NCBI GenBank assembly: GCA_951804985.1
Contig: OX638134.1
Location: forward strand, 81,819,679-81,883,678
Length of the DNA stretch: 64,000 bases
Direction: 5' to 3'
From: Dryomyza anilis
Lineage: Eukaryota > Arthropoda > Insecta > Diptera > Dryomyzidae
Shown here in pieces: positions 46,026 through 57,719 of the stretch (position 1 is its first letter; the number at the start of each line of letters is the position of its first letter). Under the pieces are notes generated by a model. The model ran no database searches and had not been told where the DNA came from. It saw nothing but the letters and a program-made list of their open reading frames with translations. A program made the position numbers and the translations under genes.

Positions 46026-49000
46026 TTAATCTATCGTGGACAAAAAATATACATTAATATTTTTTAATTTTTATTTTGCATTTTGTATTACTCACCGATT
46101 ACATGACTCTCCATATTCGTTATGCGTGGCTTTGAAGACGGCTGCGGTATAATCGTGATCTCATCGTTTATCTTGAGCGGCTTCAGCAGCGAGTCATTGA
46201 CGGCGCTCAGGCCGCTGCGTTGACTGCTGCTGGCCATGGCGCTGCTGCTGCTGGTGCCCGCGTTGCCACCGCCGCTGCTGTTGTTCTTCTTGCCGTCCAT
46301 GGCCTTCTTGGCAACGGTGCTGTGCGCGGTGTAGACGTGCGTTTCGAACTGTTTGTACATGCCGAAGGTGGCTGTACACACCGTGCACTTGTACGAGAGA
46401 TGTGCAGGTTTCAGGGTCATGTGATGGTCGCGCGAGACGTGGTTCAGCAACTTCCACTGATACAACTGCACGAGAAGGGAGAGAGAGACAATGAGAAGAT
46501 TATTAAAAATTCAAAGAATAAAATTTAATTAATCAAAATAAATTATTTTTAAAAATGGTTTATGTACATTTATTTTATTCATCATATTTATTAATTAATA
46601 ATTTAATTATTTGTTATTAATTTATTTAATACATTTCTTTTCTATTATTATTTTATTTTTGTTTATTTTTTACATTATTCAAATGTTGTTCAAAAATTAA
46701 ATTTTTACTAAAAATTAAAATTTTCACTAAAAATTCAATTGCTCGTTTAAAAATCAATTATTCACTAAAAATTCTATTACTCACTCAAAATTCAACAGTT
46801 CACTTGTTTTTTTTTTTCGTTTTTATATTTAATTATTATTTTTACATTTTAATTTTTATTATTTCTATTTTTTTTTATTTTAATTTTTTCATTTTTATTT
46901 TAATTTTTTTTAATTAATTTTTTTTTTTAATTTTTATTTTCATTTAAATTTTTTTTTTTCATTTTTAATTTTATTTTAATTTTTATTTTTTTTTTCAATT
47001 TTTATTTCTTTTTTCATTTTTATTTAAAATTTTTTTTTTTCATTTTTAATATTTTGGTTTTCATTATTAATATTTTTGTTTTCATTATTAATATGTTTGT
47101 TTTAATTTTTTTTTTTTTTTCATTTTTAATTTTTATTTTTTTTTTTAATTTTTATTTTTTTTTTTTTTTATTTTAATTTTTTTTTTTTTCATTTTTAATA
47201 TTTTTGTTTTCATTTATAATATGTTCGTTTTCATTTCAATTTTTTATTTCATTTTAATTTTTTATTTCATTTTCATTTTTTTTTTCATTTTTAATTTTTT
47301 CGTTTTAATTTTCAATATTTTTTTTTATTTTTTTTAATTTTTCATTTGTCATTTTTATTTATTTTTTAATTTTTAATTTTTATTTTTTTTTTTAATTTGT
47401 CATTTCTATTTTTTTAAATGACGACAAAATTAATTTCTATTTTTATTTTGAACATTTTTATTATTAATTTATTTTGTATGTCACTTACCCTGCCACACAC
47501 GGGACACCGTCCGGCATCCTTTCCCTTGTTGGCCGCCTCCTGCATAGAGCTAGTGACCAAGCCGTGAGAGCCAAGCAAATGTCGTTCCAGTCCCTGATCG
47601 GTGAAGAATCTAAACTGACACTTTTGACAGTTCAGCGGCGGTCGATTGTAGATCATTTTCGGATGTATCTGCGAACGAAAGCAACTCGTTAATATTGAGC
47701 TTAAATTCAATTTATATAAATTCGACAAACCTTCACTTTGTGCATCCATTGCATGTGGTTCCGCAGCTGCTCCAGATCCTTAATGTAGCCGTCGCAAATT
47801 TCGCAGATGACAAACTGTGCCTTGTTGCCGCTGGGACTCTGGCCGGGTTTCATGCCAGCGGGCAACATTTTGCCAGACGATGATGGCGAGGACGCTTGTG
47901 CGGAACCGCTCTGACGAGGTAGAGGAGTTATTGAAATACTGGGCTGCCCAGACAGAGTTTTCTTGGCCAACGCGTTGGCGTTCTTAAGAAAAAATAAATA
48001 AAATAAAAACAAGGTAAAATTAATAATTTTTAAAAACAAAAATTAATAAATGAAAAATGCATAAATTCATGAATCAAATTATTATTCATAAATGAATAAA
48101 TTTATAAATGAAAAAAAAAAATCAAAAATGAATAAATTGATCAATAAATAAATTAATAAATACATAAATGAATAAATTCATAAAAGATAAATTCATAAAT
48201 GAATAAATTCATAAATGAATAAATTCATAATTGAATAAATTCATAAATGAATAAATTCATAAATGAATAAATTCATAAATGCATAAATTCATAAATGAAT
48301 AAATTCATAAATGAATAAATTCATAAATGAATAAATTCATAAATGAATAAATTCATAAAAGATAAATTCATAAATGAATAAATTAATAAATTCATAAATG
48401 AATAAATTCATAAATGAATAAATTCATAAAGAATAAATTCATAAATGAATAAATTATAAATGTATAAATTCATAAATGAATAAATTCGTAAATGAATAAA
48501 TTCATAAATGAATAAATTCATAAAACAATAAATTCATAAATGAGTAAATACATAAATGAAATAATCATAAATGAAAAATAAATAATAAAATTAATAAATA
48601 AATATCAAAAATAAATAACTAAAAAATGAATAAATGCTTTGTTTTTTTTCGTAATACTAACTTGTATTAATTGGGCACCAGCGAGCTGATAATTGTTGGG
48701 CATTACGGCATTCGTGGCCATCGGGTTCCGCACCGAATTCTGGCCACCGCGATTTGCCATGCCACCTGCGTTGGGGCCGCCGACATGCTGTTGCTGCTGC
48801 TGTTTGTTTATTGTTGGCGGACGCCCTCTGATTTTGTTGGCCGCATTCTGTGCGGCCAGCGCAGCCGCCTGCAAGCTGCGCGCCTGAGCGGCCTGCTGTT
48901 GCTGCTGCTGTATAGAAGCCAGTGCAGCCTTTTGCGCTGCAGCCTGAGCAGCCATGGCCTATCAAACATAAAAAATAACAAAAATATATTAAGCTGCATT

Positions 49001-51622
49001 AAATACTCAAAAAAATGCAATACAAACCTGATAAGCAGTGGCAGTGCCCACCAAACCATGTCGTGGCTTAATGCGTGGTATCTTAGCAGGCGCCTCCCAG
49101 TCGTGCGGCGGTGCCAAATTCAAATCAGGGCGGAATTTCTTGGCGCACACCGGCTGATGACGCGCCAGCTTCGCTTTGCCATTATCCTCGAAGCCACAGT
49201 TCGGACACTGGTGATAGGGCAGCGGTTTGACGAGACGCGCCTTGATATTGTGCACAGCCTCCATGTGATAGATGATTTCGTTGGCATTGCGTATTTCGAA
49301 AATGCAAAAATTGCACTTGTACAGCTGGCCGTTCATGTGCGGCGTCTCATAGTGATTGGCCATCGACAGCGCCGACTCTGACTTAAAGTTGCAGAACTCA
49401 CAACGTTTCATTGTGAATTTATAGGCAGAGTTTTTCTTTTTCGAAGCCTCCAGATTGCCGGACAACGCTGCAATCGCACGCTCAAATTCTGTGATATTTT
49501 TACCCAGACTTTTGCGCATTTTACGCTTTTGCAGTCGAATCAGGTCCGATTGCACAAACTCTTGCACCAGCCCGACTCCAATGTCCATAAAGAATTTGCC
49601 CAGCGGACTTTCAAAATAATTCTCTTGGCCTGGCTTAGCCGCATTTAAAGCGCCTGGCGCATTTAAAGCGCCTGGCGCTGCGGGCGCAATACCAGCCACT
49701 ACAGCGGCCGGTTTTATGGCGCCTTTCAGCGCAGTCATATCATCATCTCTGGCCTCCTTGATAAGCACTTTAGTACGCATGCCGCCCTCGCTGTCATCAT
49801 CATCCTCCTCGTCATCATCATCGTCGGCATCCGACTCCTCCGACCATGATTCATCGGGCGAATCGGCGCCCCGTCTTTTCTTTTTCTTTTTGCTGCCACC
49901 AGCGGCAGCCAAATCGGCGGCCTCTTTGTCCTGCTTATTCTGCTCGGTCATCATGTCAAACTCATCCGATTTTTCCACCATCAACGCCAGATCATCTTTG
50001 GAGAGCGCATATTTCTGTTCGATTTCACGCACTACATCGCTGAGATTGTCGCCGGGCGGTTTCTCGTAAATGTAGGGCACAATAAACGAGGGCGCCTCTA
50101 GCACATACATGTCATCCGTGAGACCAGGCAGCAGATTCGTATTGCCACCTACGCCGAGACCGTGCAGCGATGCTGTATTTGAGACTGGCACCAGCTTGGG
50201 TGGACCTTGGGCCGTTGTCATTGCCGCGCCAGCCTGTCCAGTGCCGCGTATATTTATAGGATAAATAATCGCTTGTGTGTTATCTGGCGTCTGCTCCTGG
50301 TGCGTCGCCATTAGCGAGCGTGCATCTTTTATAGTAATTTGACTTCCCATGCCGCCGGTGAGTGGCAACGATGTACGCTGCCTTTTGCTGGGCGGCTGCG
50401 AGTCATCAGAGTTACCGACGCCGCCGTCGGCTGCATCCGCCAGACTTTTCCGTTTGGCCGCATCGACTGCATGCAGCGCCGCTGCGGCGGGCGTATCATC
50501 CTCAATGACTACACAATCGTCGTCATCATCATCGTCAACGTCTTCGTCATCATCGTCAATTTGTTGAGGTGAAGATTTCGACGCAGCAGCAGCAGTAACG
50601 TTGGCGTTAGTGGCATTGACTTTGGGCGCTTGTGGTTGCGCTTCTTCGTTCTCCGAGTCGGATGCTATGATTACTGCGCCATCAGAGTCGCTGCTCAAAG
50701 ACTTCGGCTTGCTGAGGCTTAAATTCATGGCATTCGCGGTGGCTGTCGTTGACACGTTGGCGCCACCATTTGTTTGCGTTTTTGTGGCCTGCGCAGCTGC
50801 TGCAACATCATCGTCGTCTTCGTCGGTATCATCGCCCAGATCCACGATGCCTGCATCATCAGCTGTTGCAATTTTTGTTTGCTCACGCGCGCTGGCGGCA
50901 CCATTTTCTTTTTGTGCAGCCGCGATCAATGGCGGCTGCTCCGCTGCCAACAAAGGATCCTCTGTAGTGTCCATGGACTGTGAGGAATCGGTGACAGGCA
51001 GCAGTAGTTTTGACTCGACATGCGCAACATCATCACCATCCTTAGAGGCATCATTATCAGCATCATCCTCATCAACATCTTTTTCAGCCGTCGGACTGCT
51101 AGCCTCATCTTTCTTTTTCTCATCAGTCACTTTTTTAACACCACCATCCAGCATTAGTGATTTTTGCTCTGAATTAGACGTTGTATCGTCCTCCATCTCT
51201 TCATCATCCTCATCGTCGGCGGTTGTTGGCGTTTTGTTCACTTTGTCGCTGGCATCATTTGACGCCGCATCCGCCGACAGCGAATCCTTGCTGTTGTCCG
51301 TATCGGCGGCTGTGACTGCATCACGTTTTTCGTTGGCGTCCAATTTGTCAGCTACGCCATTCTCTGTGGATGATGTTATTTGTGAATCGTCTTCTTCTGT
51401 GTCGGGCGTTTCATCAACATCCATGCTGTTGGTGGTGGCAATGATACCGCTCTCCTGTTCGCCATTGAGCTGCGGTTGCTTCTTTTGTTGCGTTTGTTCT
51501 TTGGCTGGCGACACTGTGCTGTCCGCATTGCTGGACTGCGTGGTTGGCACGGTAACGGCGGCGGCAGCGACGGTAGTGGTGGCGACAACGTTCTCGGGCA
51601 TCGCAGCATCCACTTCAGTCAT
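46026..51622 (-). CDS. MEP-1: MEP-1 zinc-finger protein (Mi-2/dMec partner)
   Basis: Six exons: 51622-49028, 48958-48662, 47982-47731, 47668-47489, 46465-46096 and a proposed terminal 46030-46026, giving 1,232 aa (D. melanogaster about 1,150). MEP-1 joins Mi-2 in the dMec complex, which represses proneural and other genes through SUMO-dependent recruitment. Residues 1-430 are acidic, Ser/Thr/Ala/Asp-rich and disordered. A conserved core (YVLEAPSFIVPYIYEKPPGDN, then KYALSKDDLALMVEKSDEFD) precedes KKKKKRRG and an Asp/Glu run. C2H2-type fingers start at about 741 (CEFCNF), 770 (CNFCIF) and 806 (CPNCGF), then CEICDGY, CQKCQF, CPVCGRV (spanning the exon 4/5 junction) and CTVCTA. Exon 2 is Gln/Ala-rich. 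A strong acceptor (CTCTTCTTTTTCAG) at 51,668-51,670 shows that the 5' UTR is spliced to an exon further right. The last exon is inferred. Confidence 0.93.
46500..47488. repeat. MEP-1 intron 4: minisatellite scrap and T-rich low complexity
   Basis: 46,690-46,800 has the ACTAAAAATTCAATT unit. 46,800-47,410 is 600 bp of TTTTTCATTTTTAATTTTTATT-type low complexity on the plus strand (A-rich in the transcript sense). No exon is present. Confidence 0.8.
48050..48610. repeat. 16-bp minisatellite in MEP-1 intron 2
   Basis: Tandem copies of ATAAATTCATAAATGA, about 30 units, mostly at a 16-bp period with a few 12-15-bp variants. The unit is itself near-palindromic (TTCATAAATGAA). It occupies most of the intron between exons 2 and 3. 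Confidence 0.9.
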
Positions 51623-53074
51623 TTTGGGTTATTTTGTTGGTTGTAAATGAATTTAATGTGAATAAAACTGAAAAAGAAGAGAATAAATATTATAAAATTT
51701 GTTTTAATTATTGTGAGTGATAATTTTGTAGTATAATAATAATATAATAATATTATTATAATAAAATTATACTAAAAAATGTATTTAAGGTATTTGGGAA
51801 TTTTGAGAGCACTACAATTGGATCCCCACAATAAAAACGGTGTCTTGGGTAAAAATATTGTATGAAGAAATTGTTTATAACATTATGATGCATTCAAATA
51901 ATAAAAAAAGAAAAAAATATTAGTTTAAAATTTCGAGAAAAACAAAGTTTTATACATATCAATTACCCTACTTAAGACTACACATTGAATGAAGAGCAAT
52001 TTTGTGTCATTTAATAAATAAATTATTTTTTGGTAAAATAAAAAAATCTATAGGAATATATGAAACAAATAAATAAAATCTACAACATAAATAAATGAAG
52101 AATATAAACACATTATTTTATTAATTATATAATTTAAATTATATAAATTACAAAATATGTATATAAAATACCCAAAAAAACAAAAATCTAGTCTCGCTAA
52201 AAATCTTTTTAATCTCATTCCTCAATTCTGCTCCTTTTTATCGATTTTCTTTAAATTCCTGCTTCTTATTCTTACAAAAGAACCCTACTACCCAACCGTA
52301 TACGCCATGCTCCTCCGTACATCCTGCCATCCCATCATCATCCTTCGACACAAAAAGCATTTCGTTTGGTTAGTTGGTTGGTTCGTCGTCGTCATGTCGA
52401 TATCCTTCGACAGCGTCTCTCGTGATGGTCATTTGTGTAGAGCCACTGTAGCCTCTACCCACATGACGACGACGACCTTATTTAGGTCGATATTTTATTT
52501 GATTTTTTATTTTTAATGTTTTTATTCGTCGACCAAAAATTTGGTGATTTTTGATGTGATGAAAAATATAGAAAATCGGGAACATTTTTGCTAGAGCAGA
52601 GACGATGCGACAGACATTGCCTACAAATTAAACAAACACTTCATGTTTCTATTTTTTTTTTATATAATTTTTATATTTTGAACTAATTAAAAAACTAATA
52701 TCGCAAATTTAGAATTATAACTTTATTATTAAATGGACCAATTCAACATGTTCCAACTTCCGAACGAAATCTCAATAGATGGAATTTGTTTTTTGCTGTT
52801 CCTTGAATTCGATTTTCAATACTTTCATCACTTAAGTGCATTAAATTCAGTGTGTTCAATTTTTATTGAAAGTAAATTTCCGGAAATATGCCAAAATTGA
52901 AATCTGTTTAAGTTCTGTGAAACGTGATTTTTGTTGGTAAAAAATTTGATTTTCGATCGAGACATTTTCAGAACATGTTGCAAATAAAATATTATTAAAT
53001 CCGGCATGTTCAAATACCGATCGAAATCGTATTCAAATTTCAATTCGGTTGAATTTGTTTTTACAGTTTTAAGC

Positions 53075-53250
53075 TCGAATCACACGATTGAATAAACAGT
53101 CAATTTTTGATTTAATTTTCGAATAATTTTAAAACCAATCGTGTGATTGCCCAATTTTTGTATGGACAATTAGGCAATCACACGATTGATATTTAAATTG
53201 TTTTGAAAATTGATTAAAAAGTTGACTGTTTATTCAATCGTGTGATTCGA
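53075..53250. mobile_element. 176-bp MITE with TCGAATCACACGATTG ends
   Basis: Inverted ends of about 29 bp: TCGAATCACACGATTGAATA...AGTCAA and its inverse finishing at 53,250. Two more inverted CAATCGTGTGATTG / CAATCACACGATTG copies lie inside (53,140-53,190), so it could form a cruciform. The target duplication is unclear. Confidence 0.8.
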
Positions 53251-54269
53251 GATTTAGAATTAGATTTTTCAATAGAAATTTAACGTATTTCGATCAAGTT
53301 CAATCAGTTAAAGTTTATTGCAATAAATTCATAGCGTTGTCAAATATTTGAATTGTGATTGAAAATGAATTTCGGAACATTCCCGAATTTGTCATTTTTT
53401 TTTCTCTTTTAGATTTTCACACAGTTTAAAGACGTTGATTTTTAATATCAGTTTACTCCTGATAACGGTTTCGGTTACTCTTTATATTCTATTAAACTAT
53501 TTTAAATCGGTATCGGTTTCAGTTATGGGTTTCTGCACTAAATGAACAGTTGGTTGAAATAAAAATGTTGGAAGCATTTTTAAAATTTAATTACATATTT
53601 TATAAACAAAAAATAATGAATTAACATTTCTTAAAACTGTAATATAAAAAATAATTTAAACAAATTAAAACATAACACAGAAATAGTTATGAAATCGCCA
53701 AGAATATTTTAAGTATATTTCTGATTTTTATATAAAGATTTCGGTTACAATTTCTATTTTAAAAATGAAACGGAAATTGATTTCAGTAACAATTTCAATT
53801 CCTAAACCTAATGAACAAAAAATAAACAAAAATGTAAAAGTATTTAAAAAAAATAATAATTTTAATTTATAGTTTGTTCCAAAATATGAATTATATAATT
53901 ATTAAATGCAATAATTATAAAATAAAACATTTCATAAAACTTTAATATAAAAAATGCATAGCAAAAAAAATGAATAACATAACAAAAATATGTAGTTCAG
54001 AAATGGCCACGAAATAAATAGTACAAAACATAAAGAAACCAAACAAACTTAAAATCATATCATTGTTTAAACATTTGCAACTAGTTCGTACAACTACTCG
54101 TGACAAGACGGCGGCAAAGATGAACGGGAAGCGGTCACAATCAACCCACGGACGGACAGACGGACAATTTGGACGCCATATTGAATTATTTTATTTTATA
54201 CAAAACATATATATATATATCGTGTATAAAAATATATATTATATGCACATTCTTAGTATGTGCCATTTA

Positions 54270-54345
54270 CCGCACACACACAAACACACACACATATACA
54301 TATTTATATAATGCATATTATATACGCCAGGTACATATATATTTT
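54270..54345. repeat. CA and TA microsatellites
   Basis: CACACACACAAACACACACACA followed by TATATTTATATAATGCATATTATATA-type sequence. Further TATATATATAT lies at about 54,206. Confidence 0.7.
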
Positions 54346-54399
54346 TAAAATATATATTTACTGTTCGTTGCGCTACATAACGTGCTATTTAGTCGAGTA

Positions 54400-54960
54400 T
54401 CTTTTTCGTCATCTGCACGCGTATCGCAGCAGCGGCAACAGAACAGAGCGAAGCAGCGCAGTGCGACGCTCTGCAAAACACGTTGCTGTCGAGGATGACG
54501 ACGTCGACAGCAACAACCTCTGGCCTCATACCTTAGTTAATGCAAAAAATAATAAACCTAAGAAGAATAAAAAAAACCAACCATTCAACACACTATAGTC
54601 AGCCAACAACAGTTGTGGGCCGTTGAAACCACGCTGTCACTATTGCTGCTGTTGCCTCTGATGCTATTGTTGTTGTTGTCGCTGCTACTACTAGTTCTGC
54701 TGTTGATAGTGTGATAATTATGTTGTTGACCGACCCGACCGGCAAACTACTGACGACGGTACTACTACGTTGGAGAGCGCGCAAACACGAGCACAAGCGG
54801 ACACGGACACCAACAAACGACTGAGTCTGTTGATGATGCCAACGGCCAACAAAATTCTGTTTTGTCGCTCACAACGGCTGTGGTAATAAGAGAAGCAGTG
54901 TTGCATGTGCGCACAATGGGAGGAAACTAACCAAGGAGGAGGAAGAAGGAAGCAAAGCAA
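54400..54960 (-). other. GC-rich block, candidate MEP-1 first exon / 5' UTR
   Basis: GC content rises sharply. On the minus strand the text is of 5'-UTR type (CAACAGCAGAAC, GTGTCCGTGTCCGCTTG) with an initiator match TCAGTCGTTT at 54,815-54,824. No long frame is present. It lies between the spliced MEP-1 5' acceptor at 51,668 and the TATCGATA cluster at 55,048. The donor site was not settled. Confidence 0.35.
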
Positions 54961-55047
54961 AGAGACCGATAATATACAAAGGAGAACAGAAAAAACGTTG
55001 ATTCATCAAAACTTTGATTTATCGAAATATGTTTAGTTTTCATTTGT

Positions 55048-55104
55048 TATCGATAAATTTTGGCAATAATTTTATCGATATTTTATTAATGTTTGTTATC
55101 GATA
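55048..55104. promoter_or_regulatory. Cluster of three TATCGATA (DRE-type) sites
   Basis: Perfect TATCGATA at 55,048-55,055, 55,073-55,080 and 55,097-55,104, evenly spaced (25 and 24 bp). Weaker ATCGAT matches follow at about 55,185 and 55,201. In flies this 8-mer is the DNA replication-related element bound by DREF and BEAF-32 at housekeeping promoters. It sits just upstream (minus sense) of the GC-rich block proposed as the MEP-1 first exon. Confidence 0.5.
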
Positions 55105-55209
55105 AACATTTCTCAAGAATTGTATTGGTTTCTAAATTGTAATTAATCATAAAATGAAATATTTTATTATCATTCGATATAAATTATCGATTTTTTGTGT
55201 ATCGATGTT

Positions 55210-57120
55210 TTTTATTTACAGAGATATGCTATCGGTACATGATGTCGGCGCCTCTAAATAAAAGCAATATGTTTGAAAATTTTAGATATGAACAAATATT
55301 GTTTAAAAAACGGATATTTATTGAATTTATCGATTTATGTATGCATTATATTATATTTCATTTCAATTTTTTTTTATATATTTTATAATTCATCATTGGT
55401 ATAAGGTATCGTTACGTTATATAGATGTATATTTCTTAGACATATCGTCACATGAGAATTTGTTTGGCTCAAACGCAATTTTTAAGTGAATGGAGTTAGG
55501 AATTGGATATATATGATTTATATATTCTCTTTCTAATCTATTTTCGATATCTCGTATCAAATCTGAGATGTTCAGCATCGACTTTGCTCCAAATCGCAAA
55601 TTTGCCCTTATTTTAACGCGAATGCAAATATTGTTTATCGTGTTTCTCGAAATCAACTCAATGGCGTATGAGCCACACAAATTTTCAAGTGACGATATGT
55701 TTACGATATTTGACGTTAATATAACGTATATATGTTATCGTTATATTTTAAATATTATTCGTTATTTTTTTCGTTATATATTTGATTTATATAAATTTTC
55801 AATTCAATCATTTTCAAAATTGTATCTATTGTTCGTTAAACTCTTAATGCATTTTAATCCTAAGTAGATAGTAGAAATATTTTTTGACTTATGAATCGAA
55901 AAAAATCGATATTTTTCTAAATTTTCGAATGTTTCAAAATTATGTTGCAGCACATCCTCAAGCATTTTAATTCTAAGAGGAGATTTAAACCACCATAACC
56001 GAATATTTGTAAATCCGCAACACTTTTGTGCCTTTTATTCAAGATATTGAAAAGATGAACACATTAATAAATATTAAAACTGAAAGAGAAGCAAGGAAAA
56101 AACACAAAATTGAAAACATTATGCGTCTACTTCTAATACTTAATTAAAGTTTAAGCACGTTTTTGCTAATTCACAGCAAACCATTTGACGATAATTTTTG
56201 AATTCGATAAAATTAAAGGTTATTTACCATAAGAAACATACCCCTTCTATTCAAATTGGCTAAAATTGACCCACTCATTGCCATAACAATATAATTGGAT
56301 ATGAACCATCGGTTTTTTGGAAAATTTATTTACATTCAATTATTTGAAACAAAATTTAATAAAAACAAGATCAAAACAAATATATTATATCCACCAAATA
56401 CTTTATAATATCTAAAATCGTCACATTTTGTCGATTTGACCCAATTTGTGCAGAAATATCCTCCTGATTTTTTTCGGCTTTTGAGATTAAACTTCTATGA
56501 CTTACTAACCAGGGTGCAAGAATCCCGAATAAGTGAATTATTTTTTGTATTTAGTGCCAGGAACTGCCATGAAATATACATAACAAATAACATTTTGAAA
56601 TTAAAAATAATAGAGGTCGAAAGCTATCAACGATGATCATTATATTATAAAATGATTTTTCTTTTTCGCTTTGTACATTTTTGCATTTTTTTCGAGTTTT
56701 TAAAGTTTGCTTCACTTTGAGACTACCATTTACAAATGGGTCAGAGGATTAACTATTTTACACACTTAGCTACATTAGGTACGAATACTAATTGAGTTTG
56801 GGTTAATTTGTTACATATGTTTTTGTAACATCATCACAAGTGTGACCTTATGGCGCACTAGGATTCGGGTTAATATCCTACTAAAGTAATTAATATAATT
56901 CTTCAGTCTACCTGAAAATATAATTAGATACCATAATTTTACGACCAACATAATTTTGAAATTAGATATAAACAAAAAAATTAAAAAAGTAAAGAAAAAA
57001 TTAAAAATCATTAAAAATGTTTAATGTGATAATACTTTTAGACGGCTGTCATAAATGATTTAAGAACTATAATTAAATAAACTTTAACTGTCAATTTTTT
57101 TTAATGAGATTTTGAAATTT
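55210..57120. other. AT-rich intergenic region
   Basis: Several ATATCG/TATCG-rich stretches (55,390-55,800) and no recognisable exon, tandem repeat or element end. The short open frames are AT-biased. Confidence 0.35.
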
Positions 57121-57159
57121 TTAGAGAATACAAACTACAACAATTTCCAAAAATAAATA

Positions 57160-57530
57160 CCTTCTGAGGGACAATTTAATCGCTTTACGACTTGGTAAAA
57201 GAAAAACAGCACTGGTGGAAAAACACCGGTGGAACACGGTGTTTGTGAGGGATGATTTTGTGTTGGTGAGCACAACGAGATCCATGCTCAGCAGCCGCAT
57301 GACAGCAGCAGCTCGAAATGTCAAATTGGCCAGAGAAGAGAAAGGAATAAGAGAAACAAAAACGAAACAAAAGCCACGAAAGAAATAAACAAAACAAAAC
57401 GGAGAACGACAAACATTTCTTGACGCCACTGCCGGCGTCGCTGCTGCTGCTGCGGTGCTCTGTTTACTTGAGATACTTTGTGCCAAATAAAAAAAAAAAC
57501 AAAAGATACGATTTTCGCTCATTCAACACT
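57160..57530 (-). other. GC-rich block with a donor site, candidate non-coding exon
   Basis: On the minus strand the block reads through GCAGCAGCAGCAGCGACGCC and ends CCCTCAGAAG with a good donor (GTATTT) at 57,160. A second donor-like CTGCAGAAG/GTAAAA is at about 57,716. No protein-like frame is seen. It could be an alternative 5' exon of MEP-1 or an unrelated transcript. Confidence 0.25.
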
Positions 57531-57719
57531 AAAAATTTTAATGCATGTTGTTACAACGCGCCAACTAGCCAGCCACAGAGCCAGCAGAAACAGAAAACAT
57601 CACAAAACAACAACGAAATATAATAAAATGTAATAGAATCGTTAAATAATAATATTTTTTAATAGAACACAAATGTAATAGAACAACAGAGATAATAGAG
57701 TTGTAGAGTATTTTTACCT

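Larger units (their letters stand above)
51670..54399. other. Probable first intron of MEP-1
   Basis: AT-rich. It contains the MITE at 53,075-53,250 and, at 52,290-52,490, a GC-richer block without a convincing reading frame. It is called an intron only because the MEP-1 5' UTR is spliced from upstream. Confidence 0.4.

Noticed and set aside
45848..46026. Alternative last MEP-1 exon adding about 20 residues (acceptor TTTATATAG)
   Set aside because: The acceptor lacks a pyrimidine tract and the nearer 65-nt intron is more typical of flies. Kept only as an alternative.
48050..48610. CRISPR-like array
   Set aside because: The regular repeats have no unique spacers; it is a 16-bp minisatellite in a eukaryotic intron.
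50601..51650. 349-codon plus-strand frame opposite MEP-1
   Set aside because: It is the antisense of MEP-1's Ser/Asp/Ala-rich coding exon. Codon bias of the real gene keeps the opposite frame open.
52157..52516. 119-codon plus-strand frame
   Set aside because: Composition varies along the frame, no motif or splice support, and it lies in the probable MEP-1 first intron.
54599..54960. Short coding exon in the GC-rich block
   Set aside because: Frames are short and repeat-driven (GTT/GCT runs); a 5' UTR fits better.
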